Assembly (NCBI RefSeq): GCF_016858305.2
Contig: NZ_CP074436.1
Span: forward strand, 1,260,001-1,324,000
Direction: 5' to 3'
Length of the DNA stretch: 64,000 nucleotides
Source: Polaribacter sp. Q13
GTDB taxonomy: Bacteria > Bacteroidota > Bacteroidia > Flavobacteriales > Flavobacteriaceae
The translations under genes and the position numbers were made by a program. Of this stretch, positions 44,227 through 53,318 are shown in pieces. How positions within the stretch are numbered: position 1 is the first letter of the stretch; every line of letters starts with the position of its first letter. The notes beneath the pieces were generated by a model. That model worked only from the letters and a program-made list of their open reading frames with translations, was not told where the DNA came from and did no database searches.

Positions 44227-44991
44227 ATGGCAACATACAAGAAAAAATATAAGGCAGAAAGTAAAAAAGTAGAAAATCAAATTGATGAATCAGAATTTGA
44301 AACAGCTGGAGTATTACATACTTTAGATGAAACAGCTTCTAAATCAGAACAATGGATTGAAAAGAATAACAAACCTTTGTTTTTAACTTTAATAGCAATT
44401 GTTGTTATCTTCTTAGGATATTTAGGATATAATAAATATGTGTCTGAACCAAATGAAACAGAAGCTTCTAATGAATTAGCTTTTCCTAGAAAATATTTTG
44501 ATGAAGCTGCCATTGCAGGTACCGGAATAGATTCTTTGTTAACTTTAGGTTTAGAAGGTGCAGATGGTAAATATGGTTTTTTAGACATTGCAGATTCTTT
44601 TAGCGGAACAGATGCTGGAAATTTAGCAAACTATTATGCTGGTGTTTCTTACTTACAAATGAAGAAATACGACAAAGCAATTGAGTATTTAAGTAAATTT
44701 AATTCTGATGATGAATTATTAGGACCTGTTTCTATAGGTGCTATTGGTGATGCTTTTGCAGATATTAATCAACCAGAAGATGCTTTAGAATATTATGAAA
44801 AAGCAGCGAATAAAAAAAGTAATGAATTTACTGCTCCATTATACTTATTTAAAGCAGGACAAACTGCTATGGAATTAAAGAATTTTGGTAAAGCAGAAAC
44901 ATTATTTACAAAAATTAAAGAAAACTATTCTAAATCTGACCAAGGTAGAGATATAGAAAAATATATAGCAGCTGCAAAATACGCTAACTAA
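44227..44991 (+). CDS. TPR protein with one membrane span (YfgM-like)
   Basis: 254 residues. Residues 1-50 cytoplasmic and charged, span ~51-69 (LFLTLIAIVVIFLGYLGY), then a periplasmic region with TPR units at ~120-235: 'LANYYAGVSYLQMKKYDKAI', 'GDAFADINQPEDALEYYEKA', 'LYLFKAGQTAMELKNFGKAE'. The topology is like YfgM, a Sec-translocon ancillary factor, but sequence proof is lacking. It precedes ribH in the same orientation, as in many flavobacteria. Confidence 0.85.
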   Translation: MATYKKKYKAESKKVENQIDESEFETAGVLHTLDETASKSEQWIEKNNKPLFLTLIAIVVIFLGYLGYNKYVSEPNETEASNELAFPRKYFDEAAIAGTGIDSLLTLGLEGADGKYGFLDIADSFSGTDAGNLANYYAGVSYLQMKKYDKAIEYLSKFNSDDELLGPVSIGAIGDAFADINQPEDALEYYEKAANKKSNEFTAPLYLFKAGQTAMELKNFGKAETLFTKIKENYSKSDQGRDIEKYIAAAKYAN

Positions 44992-45082
44992 AATAGTCTG
45001 CAGTTCTCAGTCCACCAGTAAGCTGTTGCAGTAGGCCGTAACTTACTAGATACTGAAACTAAAAACTTAAAACTTAATAAAA

Positions 45083-45589
45083 ATGGCTACTACCAATTTA
45101 TCAGTTTACGATAAAACAACAATCCCAAATGCGAAATCTTTTCGATTTGGGATTGTTGTTTCTGAATGGAATCCAGAAATTACAGAGAATTTACAAAAAG
45201 GCGCAATTGAAACTTTATTAGATTGTGGAGCAACTAAAGAAAACATTATTTCTTGGAATGTTCCTGGAAGTTTTGAATTGGTTTATGGCTGCAAAAAAAT
45301 GATTGCAACACAACAAGTAGATGCTATTATTGCCATTGGTAATGTAATACAAGGAGAAACAAAACATTTCGATTTTGTTTGTGAAGGTGTTACCCAAGGT
45401 ATTGTAGATTTAAATGTAAAGCATGATGTTCCTGTAATTTTCTGTGTTTTAACAGATAACACAAAACAACAATCTTTAGATAGATCTGGCGGTAAATTAG
45501 GTAATAAAGGAACCGAATGTGCTGTAGCAGCGATAAAAATGGCTGCACTTAAAAACATTGATACTTCTACAGAAAGTATTGGATATTAA
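45083..45589 (+). CDS. ribH: 6,7-dimethyl-8-ribityllumazine synthase
   Basis: 168 residues. Family motifs: 'FGIVVSEWNPEITENLQKGA', 'VPGSFELVYGCKKMI', 'AIGNVIQGETKHFDFVCEGV', 'PVIFCVLTDNTKQQSLDRSGG' with the Thr-Asp and Arg of the active site. It condenses the pyrimidine and butanone phosphate to lumazine in riboflavin synthesis. It follows the TPR gene after a 91-base gap that holds a short repeat-like stretch. No FMN riboswitch is seen before it. Confidence 0.96.
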   Translation: MATTNLSVYDKTTIPNAKSFRFGIVVSEWNPEITENLQKGAIETLLDCGATKENIISWNVPGSFELVYGCKKMIATQQVDAIIAIGNVIQGETKHFDFVCEGVTQGIVDLNVKHDVPVIFCVLTDNTKQQSLDRSGGKLGNKGTECAVAAIKMAALKNIDTSTESIGY

Positions 45590-45594
45590 TTAAC

Positions 45595-45633
45595 ACCTAC
45601 CCTGCAATGTTTTAGAAACCTTGCAGGATAGGT
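45595..45633 (+). terminator. Hairpin after ribH (cctgcaa palindrome)
   Basis: acctaccctgcaa (45595-45607) pairs with ttgcaggataggt (45621-45633) with one mismatch; gttt/aaac can pair inside the loop. It is 6 bases after the ribH stop. cctgcaa...ttgcagg palindromes also recur between flavobacterial genes, so it may be a dispersed repeat used as a terminator. Confidence 0.6.
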
Positions 45634-45690
45634 ATTCTTAAATTCTTAAATAATTTCTAAGTTTTTATAGTTAAAGGATTATAGCTTTAT

Positions 45691-45760
45691 GTTATTTCTC
45701 CCTTTGGTAGAAATAACAAAACTTTATGTGAAATTAATTGACCCCTCGTGTCTTCTGACA
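45691..45760 (+). repeat. Degenerate dispersed intergenic repeat, copy C
   Basis: gttatttctccctttggtag, then gaaataacaaaact and cctcgtgtcttctgaca, recall copy B (11972-12050). It is the most decayed copy. The rest of the gap 45634-45887 holds no supported gene. Confidence 0.45.
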
Positions 45761-45887
45761 GTTTTAAGAACTCTTTTAACATCTTTTTTTGAAGAATTAC
45801 TTTTAATTCTGTAAATTTGAAATACTTATATAAGTTGGTATAATCCTTGATTTATTCAAGAAATTATAAACCAATAATACTAAAACT

Positions 45888-46163
45888 ATGGGATTTTTAA
45901 AACGTACTAATAAAAAATTTGATTACCAACCTCGCTTCTACAAGGGAGAAGGAAGTCCTTTTAAAATTGAACATAAATTAGATCAATTTAGATCTACTAC
46001 TGGTAAAAATAAAGGGATTAAAGGTAAATTTGGTGACGCTATTGACGATCTAAAAAACTCAGATAAAAGCGTAAACAAAACACTTTTTATTATCATCGCA
46101 ATTTTGGTACTTATCTTTTTGTACATCATAGATTTCGATTTATCTATTTTCAATAAAAATTAA
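45888..46163 (+). CDS. Small conserved membrane protein upstream of mutL
   Basis: 91 residues. A basic N-terminal part (~1-65: 'FLKRTNKKFDYQPRFYKGEG', 'FRSTTGKNKGIKGKFGD') precedes one membrane span near the end (~66-86, LFIIIAILVLIFLYIIDF). Its stop overlaps the mutL start (TAATG), indicating translational coupling. Such proteins are sometimes labelled riboflavin synthase subunit beta in databases because ribH is nearby; nothing in the sequence supports that. Function unknown. Confidence 0.8.
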   Translation: MGFLKRTNKKFDYQPRFYKGEGSPFKIEHKLDQFRSTTGKNKGIKGKFGDAIDDLKNSDKSVNKTLFIIIAILVLIFLYIIDFDLSIFNKN

Positions 46164-47977
46164 TGTCGGATATTATTCAACTATTACCAGATCATGTTGC
46201 AAACCAAATTGCTGCAGGAGAAGTCGTTCAACGTCCTGCTTCTGTAGTAAAAGAGTTATTAGAAAATGCAATCGATGCAGGTGCTACCAACATAAAACTA
46301 TTATTAAAAGATGCTGGAAAAACGTTAATTCAAGTAATTGATAACGGAAAAGGAATGAGCGCTACAGATGCTAGAATGAGTTTTGAGCGTCATGCAACTT
46401 CTAAAATTCAAAAAGCAGAAGATTTATTTAACCTTAGCACAAAAGGTTTTAGAGGAGAAGCTTTGGCTTCTATTGCAGCAATTGCTCATGTAGAGTTAAA
46501 AACAAAACAAGACAACGAAGAACTGGGTACTTGTATAAAAATTGAAGGAAGTAAAATTGTATCACAAGATTTTATTTCTACCAGTAAAGGAACAAGTATT
46601 GCTGTAAAAAATTTATTTTACAATATTCCTGCTAGAAGAAATTTTTTAAAATCGGATACTGTAGAAACGCGTCATATTATAGATGAATTTCAAAGAGTAG
46701 CATTAGCGCATCCAACTATTGCTTTTTTAATGCATCATAACAATAATGAAGTGTATCATTTAAAAAGCAGTAATTTAAGAAAACGAATTGTGAGTGTTTT
46801 CGGTACTAAAATGAATGAAAAATTAGTTCCCATAAATGAACAAACAGATATTGTTGGTATAGAAGGTTTTGTTGCAAAACCAGAATTTTCTAAAAGAAAA
46901 AGAGGAGAACAATTCTTTTTTGTAAATGATCGTTTTATAAAAAGTTCTTATTTAAATCATGCAGTTGTAAATGCCTTTGATGGTTTGTTAGAACAGGGAT
47001 CGCATCCCTCCTACTTTTTGTATTTAACCGTACCTGCAAACACTATTGACATCAATATACATCCCACAAAAACGGAGATAAAGTTTGATAATGAAAAAGC
47101 ATTGTACGCCATGTTAAGAGCCACTGTAAAGCACAGTTTAGGGCAGTACAATGTAGCGCCTCTTTTAGATTTTAATAGAGATGCTAATTTAGACACTCCT
47201 TATGAGTTTAATACAAAAACAAAACCGACTTCTACTCCTAGAATATCTGTAGATCCAGATTTTAATCCGTTTAAAGAAGAGGCTAGTAAAGAAATTCATA
47301 CGCCGTTTAAAAGAGAACCACAAACCCAAAGTTGGGAGTCTTTATACACTTCAGTTGCTATTACAGATGAAGAAAAACAGTCTGAATTATTTGACAATCA
47401 GCAAGAAATAAAAACACAAAAAACGTTTCAAATTCAACGTAAATATTTACTAAGTTCTATAAAGTCTGGTGTTGTTTTAATAAATCAATCTTTAGCACAT
47501 CAGCGTATTTTATACGAAGATTTCTTAGAAAGTATTACCGTAAAAGAAGCCAATAGTCAGCAATTATTATTTCCGGTTAAAATCTCTTATACATCTGCAG
47601 AAATAGAAATGATTTATACCATAAAAACCGAATTAGAAAATGCAGGTTTTTCTTTTGATGAATTTACAAAAGATAGTGTTACTATAAAAGGAATTCCGGT
47701 TTCCGTTACAGAAAGTAAAATAACTATTATATTAGAAGAATTATTAAGTGATATAGATTTAGAAGTGCCAGACGCTAGTTTTAGTCATTTTGACGTAATG
47801 GCTAAATCATTTGCAAAAACATTGTCTATAAAAACAGGAACTCAACTTTCTGAAAGAGAACAAGAAGGCTTGGTAAATGATTTATTTTCTTGCAAAGAAC
47901 CTACTGTTTCTCCTTTTGGAAAACCCACTTTTAAAACACTAACATTAAACGAAATAGATAATCTATTTAACAGTTAA
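46163..47977 (+). CDS. mutL: DNA mismatch repair protein MutL
   Basis: 604 residues. GHKL ATPase motifs: VKELLENAIDAGATNI, DNGKGM, RHATSKI and TKGFRGEALASIAAI in the first 110 residues; transducer domain to ~330; a linker (~330-420); C-terminal dimerisation domain ('LFPVKISYTSAEIEMIYTIK'). The C-terminal QEGLVNDLFSCKEPTVSPFGKPT is the SC(K/R)xx...P(F)GxPT-like zone of nuclease-family MutL, but no DQHA(x)2E(x)4E motif is visible (the DQHA-like place reads NQSLAHQRILYEDF), so endonuclease activity is doubtful. It coordinates MutS with repair. Confidence 0.95.
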   Translation: MSDIIQLLPDHVANQIAAGEVVQRPASVVKELLENAIDAGATNIKLLLKDAGKTLIQVIDNGKGMSATDARMSFERHATSKIQKAEDLFNLSTKGFRGEALASIAAIAHVELKTKQDNEELGTCIKIEGSKIVSQDFISTSKGTSIAVKNLFYNIPARRNFLKSDTVETRHIIDEFQRVALAHPTIAFLMHHNNNEVYHLKSSNLRKRIVSVFGTKMNEKLVPINEQTDIVGIEGFVAKPEFSKRKRGEQFFFVNDRFIKSSYLNHAVVNAFDGLLEQGSHPSYFLYLTVPANTIDINIHPTKTEIKFDNEKALYAMLRATVKHSLGQYNVAPLLDFNRDANLDTPYEFNTKTKPTSTPRISVDPDFNPFKEEASKEIHTPFKREPQTQSWESLYTSVAITDEEKQSELFDNQQEIKTQKTFQIQRKYLLSSIKSGVVLINQSLAHQRILYEDFLESITVKEANSQQLLFPVKISYTSAEIEMIYTIKTELENAGFSFDEFTKDSVTIKGIPVSVTESKITIILEELLSDIDLEVPDASFSHFDVMAKSFAKTLSIKTGTQLSEREQEGLVNDLFSCKEPTVSPFGKPTFKTLTLNEIDNLFNS

Positions 47978-47979
47978 AA

Positions 47980-48708
47980 ATGAATAATAAACTTACAGAT
48001 GCTATAAAACATTTAATTATTATAAATGTAATTTTATTTGTTGCTCCACAACTTTTAAAAATAGATTTAACAAATGTTTTGGCTTTACATTTTCCTAAAA
48101 ATGAACATTTCGGAATTTGGCAATATGTAACTCACATGTTTATGCATGGTAGTTTTGGTCATATATTATTTAATATGTATGGTTTATGGGCTTTTGGAAC
48201 ACCTTTAGAACAAATGTGGGGAAAAAAGAAGTTTATATTCTTCTATTTTTCTGCCGGAATTGGAGCAGGAGTTATTTATACTTTAGTTAATTATTATCAA
48301 TTTAATGGAATATACGATCAACTTATAGCATTAGGATTAAATGCTTCAGATATTCAAAACATATTAAATAGTGGTAGTTATAATGATTCTCTTATTACCC
48401 TTTCTAGCGAAACTATGAATAAATTTTACAGCTTATATCATACTCCTGCAATTGGAGCTTCTGGAGCAGTGTATGGGGTTTTAGTTGCCTTTGGAATGTA
48501 TTTTAAAGACGCAAAATTGGCTTTAATATTTTTCCCTGTTCCTATTGCTGCAAAGTACTTTATTCCTGTTATTATTTTAGGTGATTTGTTTTTTGGAATG
48601 ACAAAGTATTCTATTGGAAATATAGCACACTTTGCTCATGTTGGTGGTGCTTTAATAGGCTTTATTATTGCCTGGTATTGGAAAAAAAATCAATTTAAAT
48701 CAAGTTAA
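47980..48708 (+). CDS. Rhomboid family intramembrane serine protease (first of two)
   Basis: 242 residues with about six membrane spans. Catalytic Ser in PAIGASGAVYGVL and His in NIAHFAHVGGALIGF; the oxyanion-type His/Asn region is 'HGSFGHILFNMYGLWAFG'. The spacing and order (Ser in TM4, His in TM6) match active rhomboids. A loop of ~55 residues between spans 3 and 4 ('YYQFNGIYDQLIALGLNASD') is larger than usual. Two bases after mutL. Confidence 0.92.
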   Translation: MNNKLTDAIKHLIIINVILFVAPQLLKIDLTNVLALHFPKNEHFGIWQYVTHMFMHGSFGHILFNMYGLWAFGTPLEQMWGKKKFIFFYFSAGIGAGVIYTLVNYYQFNGIYDQLIALGLNASDIQNILNSGSYNDSLITLSSETMNKFYSLYHTPAIGASGAVYGVLVAFGMYFKDAKLALIFFPVPIAAKYFIPVIILGDLFFGMTKYSIGNIAHFAHVGGALIGFIIAWYWKKNQFKSS

Positions 48709-49562
48709 TGAGTTTTATAGATGAAATAAAAAACCGCTATAAAAGTGGAAATATCGTAGAAAAATTAATCTACGTAAATATTGCTGTTTTTGTTTTTACC
48801 TTATTAGTTTCTGTTTTTCAAGATTTGTATAAAGGAGAAATAAATTGGGTAGTAGAATGGTTTTCTTTAGATGATAACTTATCTTCTATACTTACAAAAC
48901 CATGGACTATTATTACTTATGGATTTTTGCATGCAGACTTTTTACATATTCTTTTAAATCTAATCACCTTATTTTTTGTTGGAAATCTATTTATAGAATA
49001 TTTTACACAAAAACAATTATTAACTTTTTACTTATTAGGAACTCTTTTTGGTGGAATTTTATTCATTTTAAGCCAAAATTATTTTCCCTTATTTCAAGGA
49101 CAATCTTCTATGTTAGTAGGGGCTTCCGCAGGAATTTCAGCCATTTTTATAGGCATAACCACCTACATGCCTAATTATCAATTAAAAATACGCTTTATTG
49201 GTTTTGTAAAACTTTGGCACCTTGCTGCCATTTGGGTTGGTTTAGATATTTTAGCCTTATCCGGAGGTAATGCAGGAGGACATTTTGCTCATTTAGGCGG
49301 CGCATTATTCGGTTTTTTTTACGTTAAGAAAGCGGCAAATAAAGAAATAAAAATTTGGGAGTATTTTTCTTCCTTTTTTTCATCAAAACAGAAACCTTTA
49401 AAAACGGTATACAAAGCTCCTAAAAAGACTGCTAATTCAAGTAATAATAACAATTTAAATCAGCAGCAAATAGATAGTATTTTAGATAAAATTAGTAAAT
49501 CTGGTTATGATACTTTAACCAAAGCCGAGAAAGAATTTTTGTTTAAACAAGGAAGAAAATAA
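48708..49562 (+). CDS. Rhomboid family intramembrane serine protease (second of two)
   Basis: 284 residues. Starts at ATG overlapping the previous stop (TAATG). Six spans with 'HADFLHILLNLITLFFVGNLF', catalytic Ser in MLVGASAGISAIF and His in GGHFAHLGGALFGFFY. After ~residue 205 comes a cytoplasmic tail with a Ser/Asn-rich linker and the helical 'QQIDSILDKISKSGYDTLTKAEKEF' DUF6576-like end found in many Bacteroidota rhomboids. Translationally coupled to its paralogue, suggesting a paired role. Confidence 0.92.
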   Translation: MSFIDEIKNRYKSGNIVEKLIYVNIAVFVFTLLVSVFQDLYKGEINWVVEWFSLDDNLSSILTKPWTIITYGFLHADFLHILLNLITLFFVGNLFIEYFTQKQLLTFYLLGTLFGGILFILSQNYFPLFQGQSSMLVGASAGISAIFIGITTYMPNYQLKIRFIGFVKLWHLAAIWVGLDILALSGGNAGGHFAHLGGALFGFFYVKKAANKEIKIWEYFSSFFSSKQKPLKTVYKAPKKTANSSNNNNLNQQQIDSILDKISKSGYDTLTKAEKEFLFKQGRK

Positions 49563-49563
49563 C

Positions 49564-50574
49564 ATGAAGAAATTATCGCTTTTTGACAAGGTTATATACA
49601 CTATAAATGGGCTATTGGCTTCAATTTTATTGCTGTCTTATTTTCTACGTTATATCTCTCCAAAAACGTTACCTGTTTTTGTTGTTTTAAGTACTTTTAT
49701 CCCTTTACTAATTATAATTAATATAATTTTTGTCTTTTATTGGTTAATAAAACTAAAAAAACAACTTTTATTATCTTCTTTAGTTTTAATAATAGGATTC
49801 TTTTTCTCTACTCCTCTTTTTAAAATTTCTAGTAAAACCTCAGCTTTAAATAATGATTTAAAGGTAATGTCTTATAATGTTAAATCTTTTGATCTTTTTA
49901 TAAAAAAAGATTCTAAAGGTAAAGAGCTAAATGGTTTTGAATTTATTAAAGTTAAAGATCCCGACATTTTAGTAGTTCAAGAATTTTACAAATCTAAAAA
50001 AGTAAATATTTCATTTCCCTATAAATATATTAGGCTAGGGCAAAAAAACCATAAATATGGAATGGCCATTTATTCTAAATATAAAATAATAAATTCTGGT
50101 TCTTTCGATTTTAAAAACACGGTTAATAATATAATTTTTGCGGATATTGTAAAGGATAAAGACACTATAAGAATCTATGGTACACATTTAGAATCTCTTG
50201 GAATAAGACCGCATGAAGAAAATTTTGGTCAAAAAAATTCAGAAAAACTATTAAGAAGAGTTACAAATTCCTTTAAAAAACAAGCAGAACAGACAGAACT
50301 CTTTTTAGCCCATGAAAAAGAATGGAAAGGCAAAAAAATTGTTTGTGGAGATTTTAATAACACATCATATTCTTGGGTTTACAACCAAATTTCTAGAGGT
50401 AAAAAAGATGCTTTTATAGATGCAGGTAAAGGATTTGGAAAAAGTTTTGATTACCCTTTTCCCATGAGGATAGATTTTATTTTAACAGATAATACAGCAA
50501 CAATAAATCAATTTAAAACATATACAGAAAAATACTCCGATCACTATCCTATAATGGCAAGAATTAATTGGTAG
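49564..50574 (+). CDS. Endonuclease/exonuclease/phosphatase family membrane protein
   Basis: 336 residues. Three N-terminal membrane spans (to ~85) and a C-terminal EEP domain: MSYNVKSFDLF (first Asn), DPDILVVQEFY (metal Glu), 'RIYGTHLESLGI', 'VCGDFNNTSYSWVY' (GDFN motif) and the final YSDHYPIMARINW (SDHxP). The catalytic set is complete. Substrate may be a phosphodiester lipid or nucleic acid; relatives occur after rhomboids in many flavobacteria. It lies 1 base after the second rhomboid. Confidence 0.9.
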   Translation: MKKLSLFDKVIYTINGLLASILLLSYFLRYISPKTLPVFVVLSTFIPLLIIINIIFVFYWLIKLKKQLLLSSLVLIIGFFFSTPLFKISSKTSALNNDLKVMSYNVKSFDLFIKKDSKGKELNGFEFIKVKDPDILVVQEFYKSKKVNISFPYKYIRLGQKNHKYGMAIYSKYKIINSGSFDFKNTVNNIIFADIVKDKDTIRIYGTHLESLGIRPHEENFGQKNSEKLLRRVTNSFKKQAEQTELFLAHEKEWKGKKIVCGDFNNTSYSWVYNQISRGKKDAFIDAGKGFGKSFDYPFPMRIDFILTDNTATINQFKTYTEKYSDHYPIMARINW

Positions 50575-50632
50575 ATTTATTTATACTTAACAAATACTTT
50601 AATTTACTTTTCAACCCCATATTTACGTTCAA

Positions 50633-51130
50633 TTATAAATACAATTTATATTTTGTTTCAGGAAGCTTTAGATCATCACTAATAAATTTCTTTACTACCG
50701 TAAAGCCATTTTTTTCTAATATTTTTGCCGAAGCTTTATTCTTATCCACAACATAGCCTACAATTTTTTTTATTCCAATTTTCTTACAATAAGAAATTAA
50801 CCCAACACAAACTTCTGTTCCAAAACCATAACCCCATAACTTTTCTAAAAATCGGTATCCAATTTCATCATCTAAATTGTCTTTTACCAGGGCAACTGTT
50901 CCTATAAATTGATTGTCTATTTTTCTAATGATTGCGTAAATCCAAAAATCATTTTTTTGCTGATAATATCTTAAAATTAAAGAATTTAATTCTCCTTTAT
51001 TTTCAATAAATGTTTTTGGTGTACCTGTAGCATATTTTAGAACATTAGCATTACTCTCAAGTTCATGAAATGCATCTAAATCTTCCAAAATTAGTCTTCT
51101 AATAATTAACCTTTCCGTTTCAAAAATCAT
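50633..51130 (-). CDS. GNAT family N-acetyltransferase
   Basis: 165 residues from 51130 (MIFETERLIIRRLILEDL). A longer frame to 51190 adds 20 residues but runs through the mtaB promoter region and is not preferred. GNAT pattern: 'TERLIIRRL', 'QFIGTVALVKDN', 'GYGFGTEVC' acetyl-CoA loop region and 'NKASAKILEKNGFTVVKKF'. RimJ/RimL-like; substrate unknown. The gene converges with the EEP gene. Confidence 0.88.
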   Translation of the reverse strand: MIFETERLIIRRLILEDLDAFHELESNANVLKYATGTPKTFIENKGELNSLILRYYQQKNDFWIYAIIRKIDNQFIGTVALVKDNLDDEIGYRFLEKLWGYGFGTEVCVGLISYCKKIGIKKIVGYVVDKNKASAKILEKNGFTVVKKFISDDLKLPETKYKLYL

Positions 51131-51141
51131 CAATAATGTCG

Positions 51142-51149
51142 TACTTTTG
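51142..51149 (+). promoter_or_regulatory. TACTTTTG -7 box of mtaB
   Basis: TAnnTTTG match 107 bases before the mtaB ATG, implying a leader of about 100 bases. Confidence 0.5.
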
Positions 51150-51256
51150 CTCTTACTAAACTGTTTAATACAGTATTTGTAAATATACAATTAGAACTTT
51201 AAGAAATATATCCTTTTTTTTAAAGTTTTGTTTTTTAGTTAAACAAACTTATTAGA

Positions 51257-52591
51257 ATGAATGCAGAAAAAAAAGTTGCCTTTTACACTTTAGGATGCAA
51301 ATTAAATTTTTCGGAAACATCTACAATTGCTCGTAATTTTGTGAGTGAAGGTTTTGAACGTGTAGATTTTGAAGAAAAAGCAGATGTTTATGTTATAAAC
51401 ACCTGTTCCGTTACAGATAATGCCGATAAACGCTTTAAAACCATTGTAAAAAATGCTTTAAAGAAAAATGATGATGCCTTTTTAATTGCTGTTGGTTGTT
51501 ATGCGCAATTAAAACCAGAGGAACTAGCTGCAGTAGATGGTGTAGATTTAGTTTTAGGAGCAACAGAAAAATTTAATGTTACAAGTTATATAAACGACTT
51601 AACTAAAAATAATATTGGTGAAGTTCACTCTTGTGAAATTTCTGATGCAGATTTTTATGTGGGCTCTTATTCCATAGGAGATAGAACTCGAGCCTTTTTA
51701 AAAGTGCAAGATGGTTGCGATTATAAATGTACGTATTGTACAATACCTTTAGCTCGTGGAATTTCTAGAAGTGATACTTTAGAAAATGTGATTGAAAATG
51801 CCAAAGAAATATCATCTAAAGGAATTAAAGAAATCGTTTTAACTGGCGTTAATATTGGTGATTATGGTAAAGGTGAATTTGGTAATAAAAAGCACGAACA
51901 TACTTTCTTAGAATTAGTAAAAGAATTAGATAAAGTTGAGGGCATTCATCGTTTACGAATTTCATCAATAGAACCTAATTTATTAAAAGATGAAACCATT
52001 GATTTTGTATCAAAATCAAATTCCTTTGTACCTCATTTTCACATACCTCTACAATCTGGTAGTGATGAATTACTAAGGAAAATGAAACGTAGGTATTTAA
52101 CCAATACGTATACAAATAGAGTTTCTAAAATTAAAGAAGTAATGCCTAATGCTTGTATTGGTGTAGATGTTATTGTAGGTTTTCCTGGTGAAACGGATGA
52201 ACTCTTTTTAGACACCTACAACTATTTAAATGAAATGGATATTTCATATTTACATGTTTTTACATATTCGGAAAGGCCTAACACAGAAGCTGTTCTTTTA
52301 GACGGTGTTATACCTAAAAAAGTACGTGCAAAGCGTAGTAAAATGTTACGTGGTTTATCTGCTAAAAAAAGGCGTGCTTTTTATGAAAGTCAATTAGGAA
52401 ATACATTAACTGTTTTGTTTGAAAACGAAAATAAAGAAGGTTTTATAAACGGTTTTACAGAAAATTACGTTAAAGTTAAAACACCTTGGAATCCGGAGTT
52501 AGTGAATACATTACACACTATAACACTTACCAAAATTGATGAAGATGGTCTTGTAAGATTTAATTTTGATAAAAATAAAATTACAGCGTAA
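51257..52591 (+). CDS. mtaB: tRNA (t6A37) methylthiotransferase
   Basis: 444 residues. UPF0004 domain at the N-terminus with three cluster cysteines ('TLGCKLNFSE', 'NTCSVTDNADK', 'VGCYAQ'), radical-SAM domain with QDGCDYKCTYCTIPLARG (CxxxCxxC) and a C-terminal TRAM domain ('GFINGFTENYVKVKTP'). The N-terminal and TRAM features plus length favour MtaB over MiaB and RimO. It adds the methylthio group to t6A37 to form ms2t6A. It is followed by the hydrolase gene 21 bases later. Confidence 0.93.
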   Translation: MNAEKKVAFYTLGCKLNFSETSTIARNFVSEGFERVDFEEKADVYVINTCSVTDNADKRFKTIVKNALKKNDDAFLIAVGCYAQLKPEELAAVDGVDLVLGATEKFNVTSYINDLTKNNIGEVHSCEISDADFYVGSYSIGDRTRAFLKVQDGCDYKCTYCTIPLARGISRSDTLENVIENAKEISSKGIKEIVLTGVNIGDYGKGEFGNKKHEHTFLELVKELDKVEGIHRLRISSIEPNLLKDETIDFVSKSNSFVPHFHIPLQSGSDELLRKMKRRYLTNTYTNRVSKIKEVMPNACIGVDVIVGFPGETDELFLDTYNYLNEMDISYLHVFTYSERPNTEAVLLDGVIPKKVRAKRSKMLRGLSAKKRRAFYESQLGNTLTVLFENENKEGFINGFTENYVKVKTPWNPELVNTLHTITLTKIDEDGLVRFNFDKNKITA

Positions 52592-52612
52592 AAAATATTA
52601 TTTCTATAAAAC

Positions 52613-53272
52613 ATGAAAAAAATTGCTATTTACCTAGTACCTGGATTAGCTGCTGGACCAGAAATTTTTGAAAACTTAGAATTACCAAAAGACAAATATG
52701 AAATTCATTATTTAAAATGGATAACGCCTGTAGCACAAGAAGAAACGATTGCTAACTATGCCATGAGAATGTGTGAAGAAGTTAAAACAGAAAACCCTGT
52801 TTTAATTGGTGTTTCTTTTGGGGGAATTATGGTGCAAGAAATGAGTAAATATTTAGACACGAAAAAAGTTATTATCGTTTCTAGTGTAAAACATCATCAA
52901 GAACTTCCAAAAAGGTTTCGAGTAGTAAAATTCACAAAAGCATATAAATTTTTTCCAACAAAAGTTGTTTCTAATTTTGAAGATTACGCTCAATATTTTT
53001 TAGGAAAATCTTTAAAAAAGAGAGCAGATATTTATAAAAAATATCTTTCGGTTAGAAGTAAATTATACTTAAACTGGTCTATAGGTACTATTATTAGATG
53101 GGAACAAACAGAAAAAAACACAAACATAACTCATATTCATGGTACAGATGATCATGTGTTTCCTATTAAAAATATAGATAATTGTATAGAGATTAAAGGC
53201 GGAAGCCACATTATGATTATCACGAAAGCAAAAAAAATATCTAAAATTATTGATGCTATTTTAACTTCTTAA
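52613..53272 (+). CDS. Alpha/beta hydrolase
   Basis: 219 residues. 'YLVPGLAAGPEIFENL' oxyanion-like start, nucleophile Ser in LIGVSFGGIMVQE (GxSxG), acid Asp in HGTDDHVFP and His in GGSHIMIITKA. No signal peptide, so cytoplasmic. Substrate cannot be predicted. It follows mtaB without a visible promoter. Confidence 0.88.
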   Translation: MKKIAIYLVPGLAAGPEIFENLELPKDKYEIHYLKWITPVAQEETIANYAMRMCEEVKTENPVLIGVSFGGIMVQEMSKYLDTKKVIIVSSVKHHQELPKRFRVVKFTKAYKFFPTKVVSNFEDYAQYFLGKSLKKRADIYKKYLSVRSKLYLNWSIGTIIRWEQTEKNTNITHIHGTDDHVFPIKNIDNCIEIKGGSHIMIITKAKKISKIIDAILTS

Positions 53273-53318
53273 AACCAGCATATTTCCTTCTTTTTAAATA
53301 ACTAAAAAATTTAATATT

